Positions 18,253-26,692 of a DNA stretch of 64,000 bases are shown here, one piece after another; within the stretch, counting starts at the first letter, position 1; each line of letters starts with the position of its first letter. Under the pieces are notes generated by a model. That model was not told where the DNA came from, ran no database searches, and saw nothing but the letters and a program-made list of their open reading frames with translations. The translations under genes were made by a program, and so were the position numbers. Source of the stretch: Brevibacillus fluminis (GTDB taxonomy: Bacteria; Bacillota; Bacilli; Brevibacillales; Brevibacillaceae); the NCBI RefSeq assembly GCF_003710825.1, contig NZ_RHHQ01000008.1:636013-700012 (forward strand). Reading direction: 5' to 3'.

Positions 18253-19674
18253 TTATTCATCTTTTGGCATGCGCAGCATGAATGCCGTGCCTTCTGGTGA
18301 GCTTTCTTTCAATTCGAGGGTTCCGCCTAGCGCTTGGGCCATTAATCTGCTGAAGGGCAGGCCTAAGCCGAGGCCGCGGACTTTGTGTTTTTTCTCCTCG
18401 CCGCGGAAAAATTTTTCGAAGATCATCGTTTGTTCTTCGGGCGGGATGCCGCGTCCGTTGTCTTGTACATCGATGCAGATTTGCCCATCAGCTTCATAGA
18501 GGCGAACCTCGATCTTGCCGTCGTCTTTGGTCGCTTGCTTGGCGTTGTTCAGCAAGTTATACAAAATTTGCTGTACCCGCAGCGCATCTGTTGCTGCAGT
18601 AATGTTGGCGGAAGGAATCGATTTTTCCAGCTGAATCGTATTTTCATCCTGCATGATGTGCCATTGGTAGGTGATCTCCTGCACCAATGAGTTGATGTTC
18701 AACGTTTCTTTGTGGATGGTAATTTCGCCGACCGCAAATGTGTTGAATTCCAGCAAATCTTCGACCATTTTGCGAAGCTTGTTTGTTTCCTTGGAACATA
18801 TATCGAGAAATTCCTTTGCCTCATCCCCGGTGACAATATCGTCGCGCACCGCCTGAACCAAGCCGCTGATCGATGTGACCGGCGTTTTCAATTCATGTGT
18901 CACGCCAGCCAAAAGCTCGGTCCGCATCATTTCCAGATGCCCCAGTCGATCGGCCATTTCTTTAAAGGAGTGGACAAGCTCAAACAGTTCCTTCTCCTTG
19001 CTGTCTTTGTCCAGATGAATATCATAGTTACCCGCCACAATCTGCTTGGCGGCGTTGACCACTTCCTTGATCGGTTTGGCTAGCTTACGCGTCAAAAGGT
19101 AAATGACGACCCACCCGAGCAAAGCAAGCGCCCCCAGCATAACAAAAAGCAGCTGATAATCGCCAAGATTGCGCTTGATGTCTTTTTCCGGAGACATCAG
19201 CACGACCCACCCGATCGTCTGGTTGTTACTTTCGATTTTGCGCTTAACCACGTACATCTGCTCGCCATGGCGCATCGTGATTTGATCGACAGTCTGGTCG
19301 TTCCCCAGTAGTTTATCAATAGTGCCGATTAATTCGTCAGGAAACTTGCGCGGCGGATTGGTCAGCATGACCTGTTTATTTTTATCAAGAACCATCAAAA
19401 AGGGCTGTCCATCGAATTGCAAAAAGGCTCGCTGCCTGTCAAAAATCGGCTTTAAAAACGGTCCGACTTCGATTCGGCCGTTTTCGTCAACGATCCGTTC
19501 GGAGATTTCGGCTGCCATAAACCGCATGACATCGAGGCGACGCTGTTTTTCACTATAATTGATCCATAAGGTCGCGACGACGCCGAACACAACCAATCCG
19601 ATGACCAGCGTGATGAGGTAGCGGGTCGTCCAATAGTTTAAGAGAGATGTGCGCTGTTGTTTACTCATAGACAC
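18253..19674 (-). CDS. Sensor histidine kinase (HAMP, HisKA, HATPase_c)
   Basis: A 473-residue kinase with membrane segments at about 19-39 and 173-195, an extracellular sensor region between them and a HAMP linker (about 196-250). The H-box is THELKTPVTS with His260, the N-box QILYNLLNNAKQA, and the G-boxes DNGRGIPPEE and GLGLGLPFSR. It phosphorylates the response regulator encoded just upstream, which it overlaps. The reading begins with GTG at 19674; ATG at 19668 is an equally plausible start. The signal sensed cannot be read. Nearby candidates for regulation are the adjacent MacAB-like operon and the secreted repeat protein. Confidence 0.92.
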   Translation of the reverse strand: MSMSKQQRTSLLNYWTTRYLITLVIGLVVFGVVATLWINYSEKQRRLDVMRFMAAEISERIVDENGRIEVGPFLKPIFDRQRAFLQFDGQPFLMVLDKNKQVMLTNPPRKFPDELIGTIDKLLGNDQTVDQITMRHGEQMYVVKRKIESNNQTIGWVVLMSPEKDIKRNLGDYQLLFVMLGALALLGWVVIYLLTRKLAKPIKEVVNAAKQIVAGNYDIHLDKDSKEKELFELVHSFKEMADRLGHLEMMRTELLAGVTHELKTPVTSISGLVQAVRDDIVTGDEAKEFLDICSKETNKLRKMVEDLLEFNTFAVGEITIHKETLNINSLVQEITYQWHIMQDENTIQLEKSIPSANITAATDALRVQQILYNLLNNAKQATKDDGKIEVRLYEADGQICIDVQDNGRGIPPEEQTMIFEKFFRGEEKKHKVRGLGLGLPFSRLMAQALGGTLELKESSPEGTAFMLRMPKDE

Positions 19675-20344
19675 AGAATTTATACCCCAATCCCCGATAC
19701 GTGCGGATTTCCCCTTCGGAGACGGGCCAGTTTTGCAGCGTTCGTCTGATACGTGTGATCGCCAAATCTACGGCGCGGTCGCTACCCTCGTAATCCATGC
19801 CCCATACATTTTCGATCAGCTGCTCGCGAGAAAACATTTGATTTTGATTTTGCGCAAGGAACAAAAACAATGACAGCTCACGCGGATTAAAATTCAATTC
19901 GATTCCGTGCAATGTCACCGTGTGTGCGACGAAATCGACCTTCAAGCTGCCGAAATACTTGGTTTCATCGGCCTCCATCACTTGTGTGGAGCGGCGCAGC
20001 ACAGCTTTTACCCGTGCGACCACCTCTTCTGCGATGAAAGGCTTGGTCATGTAATCGTCGGCGCCTTGGTTCAGCCCGTTCAGCTTTTGGTTAATCTGGC
20101 CGAGCGCCGTCAGCATGATGACGGGACAGGCGCTTTTTTCGCGGATATATTGCAAAATGCTCCAGCCGTTTTGCCCGGGGAGCATGACATCGAGCAGCAC
20201 GAGGCTCGGATTGATCGCATCGAACTTTTGCAAGGCTTCATCACCGGTGAAAGCTTGCTCCACGTGAAAACCTGCCTTTTCCAAATATGCTTTCAGCACA
20301 CGCGAAATCGTCAGCTCATCTTCGACGATCAAGATGCTTTTCAT
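19661..20344 (-). CDS. OmpR/PhoB-family response regulator
   Basis: A 227-residue regulator. The receiver has the acid pair E8-D9, phospho-acceptor Asp52 (LLDVMLPG) and Lys101 (TKPF). The C-terminal winged helix carries FNPRELSLFLFLAQNQ, SREQLIENVWGMDYEG and RTYRGLGYKF. The start MKSILIVEDE has GGGGAGAG upstream. The gene ends inside the start region of the kinase gene, a typical cognate pair. A TATAAT at 20371-20376 (minus strand reading) fits a SigA promoter. Confidence 0.94.
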   Translation of the reverse strand: MKSILIVEDELTISRVLKAYLEKAGFHVEQAFTGDEALQKFDAINPSLVLLDVMLPGQNGWSILQYIREKSACPVIMLTALGQINQKLNGLNQGADDYMTKPFIAEEVVARVKAVLRRSTQVMEADETKYFGSLKVDFVAHTVTLHGIELNFNPRELSLFLFLAQNQNQMFSREQLIENVWGMDYEGSDRAVDLAITRIRRTLQNWPVSEGEIRTYRGLGYKFCVYE

Positions 20345-20381
20345 TAGCTCTCCCCTCATTTCTTACCGCCATTATACACGA

Positions 20382-20407
20382 AAATCCCCGATATCAATCG
20401 AGGATTT
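20382..20407 (-). terminator. Terminator of the secreted repeat protein gene
   Basis: An 11-bp stem (20382-20392 with 20397-20407) with a 4-nt loop is followed by TTTTC on the minus strand. It abuts the -10 box of the downstream response regulator promoter. Confidence 0.75.
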
Positions 20408-20457
20408 CCGGGTGTGTGGTTTCTGTCGCTTTCGTCTTGCCAGGGACCGTTTGCTGA

Positions 20458-21582
20458 TTATTCAGCAGCTTGTTCTTGTGCTGGCGGTTGTGGAATGCTT
20501 TGCAGCTTGGTCAGCATTTCAGTCAGCAATTCCTTCACTTTTTCTGCGTCATCCGCAGCAGCCGCATCCTTCACTTGTTTTTCCAGATCGCCGATGCCAT
20601 TGCCTTTGTGCTCAGGGAATTTGATCCCGAGTTTCTCAATTGCGGCTTTCGCTTCTTCTTTTGTCAGCGTGCCGGCTTTCACCTGTGCTTGGATGTCCTC
20701 CAGCTTTTGTTTGGTCGCATCATCGAGATTTTGGCCGAAGAAGCCGTCTTTGTGCTCATGGAATTTGATGCCGAGCTTCTCGATTTCCGCTTTCGCTTCC
20801 TCTTTTGTCAGTGTACCTGCTTTTTCTTGGGCTTTGATGTCTTCCAATTTTTGTTTCGTCGCGTCATCCAGCTTTTTGCCGCCGATGTCGCCGTCTTTGC
20901 GATCATGGAATGTCACCCCGAGTTTTTCCATTTCCGCTTTCGCTTCTTCTTTTGTCAATGTGCCCGCTTTTTCTTGTGCGCGAATGTCTTCTACTTTTTG
21001 TTTGGTTGCGTCATCGAGCTGTTTGCCGCCGAAATCGCCGTCTTTGTGATCATGGAAAGCCACCCCGAGTTTTTCCATTTCCGCTTTCGCTTCTTCTTTT
21101 GTCAATGTGCCCGCTTTTTCTTGTGCGCGAATGTCTTCTACTTTTTGTTTGGTCGCATCATCAAGCTGTTTGCCGCCGAAATCGCCGCCTCTATGGCCAA
21201 AGAATTTGACGCCCAATTTTTCGATTTCTGCCTGTGCTTCCTCTTTTGTCAGCGTGCCTGCTTCTACCTTCGCTTTGATTTCATCCAGCTTCTGCTTGGT
21301 TGCACCGTCCAGCTCTGGACCTTTGCGGTCTTTCAGGCTGTCCATTTTTTCAAAAATCGCTTGGAAGTCTTCAGTCAAATCCGGGCTGTATTTCGCGATG
21401 ATTTTCAAGAGCTCTTCTTGATTCGCTTTTCTATCTTCAGCTGTTTGTCCAAATTTTTGATGCACAGCTTTCGCTTGTGTGGTTGTCGTTGTATCGTTCG
21501 TTGCCGCAAATGAAGATGCGGTTGGTGCCAACGCTGTTAGTACAATTGCTGCTGCCATAATTTTCGAAACTACTTTTTTCAT
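20458..21582 (-). CDS. Secreted helical protein with five 48-49-residue repeats
   Basis: A 374-residue protein with a signal peptide (about 1-27, A-A-S-F-A-A region). Five tandem repeats (starting near residues 91, 140, 189, 238 and 286) have the consensus LDDATKQK-(L/V)EDI then AQ-x-KAGTLTKEEAKAEIEKLG then (I/V)-x-FH-x-HKDG. Each repeat resembles the short helical G-x-(L/I)-T-x-E-E motif of SHOCT or DUF2680-type domains, but assignment is uncertain. The Lys/Glu-rich helices suggest an extracellular coiled or rod-like protein. The start at MKKVVSKIM has AAAGGAG upstream. It carries its own terminator and lies upstream of the two-component system. Confidence 0.82.
   Translation of the reverse strand: MKKVVSKIMAAAIVLTALAPTASSFAATNDTTTTTQAKAVHQKFGQTAEDRKANQEELLKIIAKYSPDLTEDFQAIFEKMDSLKDRKGPELDGATKQKLDEIKAKVEAGTLTKEEAQAEIEKLGVKFFGHRGGDFGGKQLDDATKQKVEDIRAQEKAGTLTKEEAKAEMEKLGVAFHDHKDGDFGGKQLDDATKQKVEDIRAQEKAGTLTKEEAKAEMEKLGVTFHDRKDGDIGGKKLDDATKQKLEDIKAQEKAGTLTKEEAKAEIEKLGIKFHEHKDGFFGQNLDDATKQKLEDIQAQVKAGTLTKEEAKAAIEKLGIKFPEHKGNGIGDLEKQVKDAAAADDAEKVKELLTEMLTKLQSIPQPPAQEQAAE
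20602..21312 (-). repeat. Five 144-147-bp tandem repeats inside the secreted protein gene
   Basis: The two middle units (about 20880-21170) are nearly identical at DNA level, including silent positions. The outer units have diverged more. This indicates recent unit duplication, and copy number is likely to vary between strains. Confidence 0.85.
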
Positions 21583-21714
21583 TCTGACCAAACTCCTTTA
21601 AGTGTTTTTTAGGAGAAGTGATCTCCTTTACAATTCATAGCCTACATAAGAAATATTTCAGGAAGATGTCAAGGAAAAATTTGATTTTTATTTGTGAGAA
21701 AAACTGGTTGCACG

Positions 21715-21755
21715 TAAAAGAAAAACCCGCATCCCCAACCGGGAAAACGGGTTTT
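21715..21755 (-). terminator. Terminator of the LacI-type regulator gene
   Basis: On the minus strand AAAACCCG pairs with CGGGTTTT (21722-21729 with 21748-21755), followed by a T/C-rich tail. The stem overlaps the stop codon. Confidence 0.75.
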
Positions 21756-22776
21756 ATTCCAAGCGCTTCACAGACTCCCGGATACGCAGCTCTGGCACAA
21801 GCACGCTCTTATCCGGCAACCGGTCTGTCCCTTCCAATGTTCCAATGATCTTCTTAGCAGCCAATCGGCCGATTTCCCCAAACGGAATGGCAATGGTGGT
21901 CAAGGGAACCCGCAGCAAATGCAAATTCGGGATATTATCGCAGCCGATGAGCGATACATCCTCCGGTATGCGGAGCCCTTCCTGTCTAAGCGCCTCCATT
22001 GCGCCGAGCGCCATCAAATCATTTGCGGCAAAAATGGCAGTCGGTCGACGCGGTGATTGCCGCAGCAGCTGCCGTACGCCGTTCAAGCCTGATTGCTGAT
22101 CGTAATCGCCCTCTACCGCCAGCGATTCGTCGAAAGCAATGCCCGCCTCCGCCAAAGCATCCCGATAGCCGTTTAGCCGCTCCTCCGCCATGCCCAAACC
22201 GGGTGTGGCTCCGACAAAGCCGATGCGGATATGCCCCATCTCAAGCAAGTAACGCGTCGCCATGTATCCGCAAAGATGGTTATCGACCGATACCGCTAAC
22301 GTATGGTCAGTGGTAATCCCGCGAGTGACGACAAGCGAGGGAATGGTGCTCGTTTCGAGCAGGCGGGACAAATCAGCGTCACTTCTCTGTGTGCCGATCA
22401 AAATTAAAGCGTCAGCCGATCGGCTCTGGATAATTCTACTGATCGTTTCCTCTTCTTCCTCCACCCGTACAATCGACAGCATCGCATGATAGCCGCGCCC
22501 CCCGAGTTCGGTGGCGATCGCGGTCATTACGTCAAACGTAACAGGGTTCGCGATTAGATCGCTAGAAGAAGGCCCACAGACGACGATGCTAACATTACGC
22601 GTGCTATTGGTCACCAAGCCTTTAGCGATCGGACTTGGAAAATAATTTAGCTGTCTGGCGGCTTCCATCACGCGCCTCTGCGTCTCAGGCTTTACGCCAT
22701 ATTTGCCGTTTAGCGCATTGGATGCGGTCGAAACAGCAACTCCCGCTAATTTTGCCACATCTTTGATCGTTACCAC
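21754..22776 (-). CDS. LacI/GalR-family transcriptional repressor
   Basis: A 340-residue regulator. Residues 1-55 are the helix-turn-helix and hinge (VTIKDVAKLAGVAVSTASNALN, then R-x-V-x-EAA-x-x-LNY-x-P). Residues 60-330 are the periplasmic-binding-protein-like effector domain with VSVDNHLCGYMATRYLLEMGH and TAIFAANDLMALG. It probably binds a sugar or related ligand. No sugar transport or catabolic gene is adjacent, so the target is unknown. Its own promoter carries a matching operator, which points to autoregulation. Confidence 0.93.
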   Translation of the reverse strand: MVTIKDVAKLAGVAVSTASNALNGKYGVKPETQRRVMEAARQLNYFPSPIAKGLVTNSTRNVSIVVCGPSSSDLIANPVTFDVMTAIATELGGRGYHAMLSIVRVEEEEETISRIIQSRSADALILIGTQRSDADLSRLLETSTIPSLVVTRGITTDHTLAVSVDNHLCGYMATRYLLEMGHIRIGFVGATPGLGMAEERLNGYRDALAEAGIAFDESLAVEGDYDQQSGLNGVRQLLRQSPRRPTAIFAANDLMALGAMEALRQEGLRIPEDVSLIGCDNIPNLHLLRVPLTTIAIPFGEIGRLAAKKIIGTLEGTDRLPDKSVLVPELRIRESVKRLE

Positions 22777-22817
22777 TCGGTCCTCCCCAAAACAGCGACT
22801 CTATTTTTTTCCGCGCT

Positions 22818-22832
22818 TGCGAAACGTTTTCA
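22818..22832. promoter_or_regulatory. LacI-type operator in the regulator's own leader
   Basis: TGCGAAACGTTTTCA is an imperfect palindrome centred on CG, the form bound by LacI/GalR proteins. It lies just downstream of the -10 box of the regulator gene, where bound repressor would block transcription. Confidence 0.65.
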
Positions 22833-22841
22833 TATAACCCG

Positions 22842-22869
22842 ATTATAGCACCCTCCCCCAGACCGTCAA
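22842..22869 (-). promoter_or_regulatory. SigA promoter of the LacI-type regulator
   Basis: Minus strand: TTGACG (22864-22869), a 16-bp spacer and TATAAT (22842-22847). Confidence 0.8.
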
Positions 22870-22981
22870 ATCTACCTCAAGCTTGGTCGCATTTCTCATT
22901 TTTTCAAAACTAGTTCATCGCACTGTCCAAGCCAGCTCTTTGCGCATCTAATAGAGAAGCAACAATGAGGAGGTGATTTTC

Positions 22982-23332
22982 ATGGCAGTTCGTCCTCGCC
23001 CCACTCGATTGAAAGGCCCTGTGAAACAGATCAGTGTCGCCAAGCTGAAAAACCTGGTTCGCTCTACCCAACGCTTCAGACGGTTCACCGTCGTATGGTG
23101 CAATGGGAATGGCGTTCCATTTAACACGACCGGCTTTTTTGCGATCGCGCGCTTTCCGGATGGAACCTTCATCCAAGCCACCCGTTTTGACAGCTTCGGT
23201 GTAGCGGTATTCTCCCGCCTTCGCACGCCGCTCCGCTCGCCGATCGTCATTACCACGTTCAACAGCGCTGGCGTTTTGTTCCGCACGCGGAATGTTCCAG
23301 CAGGTGTTGCAGCATTCGTTATCATCGGCTAA
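22982..23332 (+). CDS. Small basic orphan protein, function unknown
   Basis: A 116-residue protein starting MAVRPRPTRLKG with a perfect AGGAGGTGAT eight bases upstream. The N-terminus (1-40) is rich in Arg and Lys. The remainder alternates hydrophobic beta-like segments (FTVVWCNGNG, FAIARFPDGTFIQATRF, VAVFSRL, IVITTFNSAGVLFRTRNV, AAFVIIG). It has no signal peptide, no membrane helix and no motif I recognise. It is a single-gene unit with a strong terminator. The pattern would fit a small beta-barrel or a spore-associated protein, but this is a guess. Confidence 0.75.
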   Translation: MAVRPRPTRLKGPVKQISVAKLKNLVRSTQRFRRFTVVWCNGNGVPFNTTGFFAIARFPDGTFIQATRFDSFGVAVFSRLRTPLRSPIVITTFNSAGVLFRTRNVPAGVAAFVIIG

Positions 23333-23368
23333 AAAAGAGCCGGGGTTTTCGCGCCCCGGCTCTTTTTT
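23331..23368. terminator. Bidirectional terminator
   Basis: AGCCGGGG pairs with CCCCGGCT (23338-23345 with 23354-23361), extended by A-runs and T-runs on both sides. It serves the small orphan gene and the converging chemoreceptor gene. Confidence 0.92.
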
Positions 23369-25069
23369 CTATTGGACCACAAATTTGCTGACTTCTGCCC
23401 GCAGATTGCCCGCCAGTTCTTTGAATTCCAGCGAGTTATGGAAAATCGCATCCATGGTGCTGAGCTGTTCATCTGTAATCGTTGCGATTTGCTGGGAACC
23501 CGCGGCGGCCTGCTCCATGATGCCCGAAATTTCCTCCACCTGATCCAGCACTACGCGCGAATCGTGATTCAAGGCAGCGTAGATGGAACGCATTTGCTCG
23601 ACGTCCCGCTCCGTTTGCTCGACATGACGGACGATTTGATGCAGTGCCTCCCCGCCTTTTTCAATCATCTTCACCTGATCATCAATCGAGTGGATATTTT
23701 CCTCCATAGCGGAAACGGTCGTACTAATCTCGTTTTGCATCGTATGGATGAGGCCGGCGATCTGTTCGGCAGCCTGCTTCGTCTCCTCAGCCAGATTGCG
23801 CACCTCGTCTGCGACCACAGCAAAGCCTTTGCCATGCGATCCGGCCCGTGCCGCCTCGATCGCTGCGTTTAAAGCAAGAAGATTCGTTTGCTTGGAAATC
23901 TCCTTGATCGTCGTCACAATGCCGCCGATTTCATTGGACCGCGCCTCAAGCAGCCGGATCGATCGAGAAGACCCGGCGTTCATCTGATTGATCACCATCA
24001 AATGGTCGATCGCCACCTTCATCGATCGCATCCCTTCCGTTGCGACAATCGTAGAGGTTTGCGCGCTTGTTACCGTATCCTCCGCTTTTTGAAAGCCCGC
24101 CATCACCTTTTGCTGTGTGCCCTCCATTTTACTGTATATATCTGTCGCATGCTCCGATAGCTTGCTAGACCCTGCTGCCATTTCATTCAATGTATAGGCA
24201 ATTTGCTTGCTCGTTTCATTGGAGTAGCTCGCCCGATCAGACAAAAATGTGGAGAGATCGACGATGCGTCCTTCCTGCGCCAAAATGTGCGAAACGATGA
24301 TGCGGAGGTTCGCCAAAAAGTCGTTGACGGCTCTCGCCAGCGTTCCTAGCTCATCCTTGCTGTTGATTTGAATCTGGCGGGTGAGGTCGCCACCATTATC
24401 GGCAAGCTCGCCCAGCTCCCGCTGCAGCTTTTTCAACGGACGGGTAATTTGCCAGGAGAGCAGGAGGGCCAGGGCTACTCCCACCAAGATCGCCGTCGCC
24501 GACAAGATGCTGATCCAAACCACCGCTGATTTGGCGGAAGCCACGGAAGAGCGCGTGGAAGCGTATGCTCCTTTTTCGTTGATGTCGACCAGCTTTTGCA
24601 CGATTTGGCTGGCTTCCTCCCATTTCGGATGGATCGTAATGTAATCGAGATTGGCAAAAAGCGTATCCCCCAGCTGCGATTTATCAATAATCTCCGGTAC
24701 TTTGGCGCTGAACTCCGCCCAGTTTTCCCCGAATGACTGATATAGTTTCTTTTGCTCGGCCGTATCCATCATCGTTTCATACTGTTTGCGGTACTTGTCT
24801 AGTTGCGTCATGGAAGCTTGCAAAAGCTCCTTTTTGGCGTCGATATGGTCAGGCTGCGATTCGAGCGTGATTTCCAGCACAATGCGGGCGATATTGGAGA
24901 CTTCCGTTTGAATTTTCCCGAGCACTGACACGCTCGGCACCCATTTCCCTTCGATCACTTTCGCTTGTTCCCCTGCCTTGACGAGAATCAGATAGGAGAG
25001 GCTGCTAATCAGAATCAACAGCAGCAAAACAGTAGAAAATCCGATAATGAGCTTGCTCTTTATACTCAA
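23369..25069 (-). CDS. Methyl-accepting chemotaxis protein
   Basis: A 566-residue chemoreceptor: membrane segments at about 7-30 and 185-206, an extracellular four-helix-bundle-like sensor (about 31-184), a HAMP domain (about 208-260) and a cytoplasmic signalling domain. The hairpin tip carries the conserved [20 protein letters not shown] and [15 protein letters not shown]. It would signal to CheA/CheW, which are not in this window. The ligand is unknown. It is monocistronic. Confidence 0.94.
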   Translation of the reverse strand: MSIKSKLIIGFSTVLLLLILISSLSYLILVKAGEQAKVIEGKWVPSVSVLGKIQTEVSNIARIVLEITLESQPDHIDAKKELLQASMTQLDKYRKQYETMMDTAEQKKLYQSFGENWAEFSAKVPEIIDKSQLGDTLFANLDYITIHPKWEEASQIVQKLVDINEKGAYASTRSSVASAKSAVVWISILSATAILVGVALALLLSWQITRPLKKLQRELGELADNGGDLTRQIQINSKDELGTLARAVNDFLANLRIIVSHILAQEGRIVDLSTFLSDRASYSNETSKQIAYTLNEMAAGSSKLSEHATDIYSKMEGTQQKVMAGFQKAEDTVTSAQTSTIVATEGMRSMKVAIDHLMVINQMNAGSSRSIRLLEARSNEIGGIVTTIKEISKQTNLLALNAAIEAARAGSHGKGFAVVADEVRNLAEETKQAAEQIAGLIHTMQNEISTTVSAMEENIHSIDDQVKMIEKGGEALHQIVRHVEQTERDVEQMRSIYAALNHDSRVVLDQVEEISGIMEQAAAGSQQIATITDEQLSTMDAIFHNSLEFKELAGNLRAEVSKFVVQ

Positions 25070-25210
25070 GCGACATGGCCCCCCTTATGTCGAATGCTGG
25101 AAGATTTTACTCTCTCCTAAACTTTACTCAATGAAAGCTAGTTTTCTTGTGGAGAGTACGTAAATCTATGGTAAATTTTTCATAGGTCGATGAGCCCCCA
25201 TCATGCCGCC

Positions 25211-25254
25211 ACGTGCAAAACGAAAAGCGACGCCCGATTGCCAGACGCCGCTTT
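25211..25254 (-). terminator. Terminator of the BTAD response regulator gene
   Basis: Minus strand AAAGCGGCGTC pairs with GGCGTCGCTTT (25224-25234 with 25244-25254), including two G-T pairs, then TTCGTTTT. Confidence 0.75.
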
Positions 25255-25285
25255 GCCGCTATTCTCTTTATTCCTGGACCGCGCC

Positions 25286-26440
25286 TTACGCGAGCCTCCA
25301 TTGTGCGTACCATTCCTTAATGTCCTCATTCACTTCTGAATCCAGCTCCGTTTGCCATCTGGTCGCAAGCAGTGAATACTGTTCGTCTACAGCCGCTCTG
25401 TTGCCCGTCGCATCATACAGCTTCATCAGCGTCGTGTAGCTCTCCTCATCGAGCGGGTAGAATTGCTGAATGCGCAGATGGATGCGGATTGCCTCTTGTA
25501 GCATCCTGTGCTCGCGATAAAATCGGCTCAGCTTTTGGGCTAGCTGCAGCCATAGTCGCCGCAATCGTTCCCGTTCATGCTCGGCCCATATATACTCATA
25601 GTCACCGTAGTAATCACCTGTATATCGCTCCAACAGCTGTTCGAAAACATGTCGGTTGTCTGTCCTGAGTGTACCTGCCTGTTTGACTGAATGTTCCCAT
25701 TCTTCCGTTTCGAAGCGCGCCTCATCGACCGTCAGCTTGTAGCCGGTTTCGAGATTTTCGCGATTGATCGAAAGGAAGGATGCCAATCCGCACCGCTTGA
25801 CCGTTTGCCGAATCAAATAGATCGTCGTGTACAGCTGTGTCATGCCTTTTGCCGCATCACAATCGGGCCAGAACAGTTCGAGCACCGTGTCATTTGCGAT
25901 CATCCGATTCCGGTGATGGAGCAAGTAGGCGAACAGCTCTCGTGCTTTGGCCGTCCGCCATTTGATGGATTGCGGCTCCGTTCCTGGTACCTGCAGTTCA
26001 ATGCGGGTGAAGCAATTGATCCTAAGCAGCGGTTCTGGTTCAGCCGGTTTGATTTCCGCTGGTTTCGGCTGAGTGCCTTTGAAGCGTTCTTTTAGCCGCT
26101 GTATCGTTTTTTGCAAACGTTTCAACTGAACCGGCTTCATGACATAATCGAGCGCGCAAAGATCGAAGGCATCCACCGCATATTTATCGTAGCCGGTCAC
26201 GAACACAATCTGAGCAGCAGGTAGCAGCGCCTGAAGACGCTCCCCCACTTCCAAGCCATTCATCTGAGGCATGTTGATGTCCAAAAATACGACATCCGGT
26301 TGCAGCGCTTTTGCCCGCTCAAGCGCTATCGAAGGATCGGTGAACGTTTCGATCACATCGATTTCATCCATGTCGCACTCCAACATTCTCTTCAAATGAA
26401 GCAATGGCATTTGTTCGTCATCTACCAGCATCGCTCTCAT
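25286..26440 (-). CDS. Response regulator with BTAD (SARP-like) output domain
   Basis: A 384-residue protein. Residues 1-120 are a receiver with D7-D8, phospho-acceptor Asp54 (VVFLDINMPQMNG) and Lys in YVMKPV. Residues about 145-235 form an OmpR-like DNA-binding region (WRTAKARELFAYLLHHRNR, then ELFWPDCDAAKGMTQLYTTIYLIRQTVKR). Residues about 245-380 are a bacterial transcriptional activation domain of TPR-like helices (YTGDYYGDYEYIWAEHERERL, then DEESYTTLMKLYDATGNRAAV). This architecture is frequent in Paenibacillaceae. No histidine kinase is adjacent, so its partner is elsewhere. Confidence 0.9.
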   Translation of the reverse strand: MRAMLVDDEQMPLLHLKRMLECDMDEIDVIETFTDPSIALERAKALQPDVVFLDINMPQMNGLEVGERLQALLPAAQIVFVTGYDKYAVDAFDLCALDYVMKPVQLKRLQKTIQRLKERFKGTQPKPAEIKPAEPEPLLRINCFTRIELQVPGTEPQSIKWRTAKARELFAYLLHHRNRMIANDTVLELFWPDCDAAKGMTQLYTTIYLIRQTVKRCGLASFLSINRENLETGYKLTVDEARFETEEWEHSVKQAGTLRTDNRHVFEQLLERYTGDYYGDYEYIWAEHERERLRRLWLQLAQKLSRFYREHRMLQEAIRIHLRIQQFYPLDEESYTTLMKLYDATGNRAAVDEQYSLLATRWQTELDSEVNEDIKEWYAQWRLA

Positions 26441-26613
26441 CCAGAATCCCTGCCTCGTTAATCAAATCATTTCCCCGCACTATGGTCCTTTTTTCCTAAC
26501 CGATCGAGCGTCATTCCTCTCAGTGTACCATCAAATAGCGGTTGCCTCCACCATTCCCTTTTGACCTTGCGAGAAAAAACAGGTAAGCGCAAGCCATCTC
26601 GGAACTATGAATG

Positions 26614-26666
26614 AGGTACCAACATATTTCTCACGATCTCTGCAGAAAGTAAAAAGGTGCCAACAT
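26614..26666. promoter_or_regulatory. Pair of AGGT(A/G)CCAACAT direct repeats upstream of the MBL gene
   Basis: Two 12-bp copies at 26614-26625 and 26655-26666 differ at one base and start 41 bp apart, close to four helical turns. They could be operator sites for an unidentified regulator of the downstream gene. Confidence 0.4.
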
Positions 26667-26692
26667 CCTTTTACGAAATGGGAGGTCGCCTT

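Noticed and set aside
17867..18499. 210-codon plus-strand open frame across the palindrome and into the histidine kinase gene
   Set aside because: It has its Shine-Dalgarno fused to the start codon, runs antisense through a well-supported gene, and its sequence is dictated by the inverted repeat.
22818..22832. CcpA cre site
   Set aside because: Several conserved cre positions are mismatched; placement in the LacI-type gene's own leader makes autoregulation more likely.
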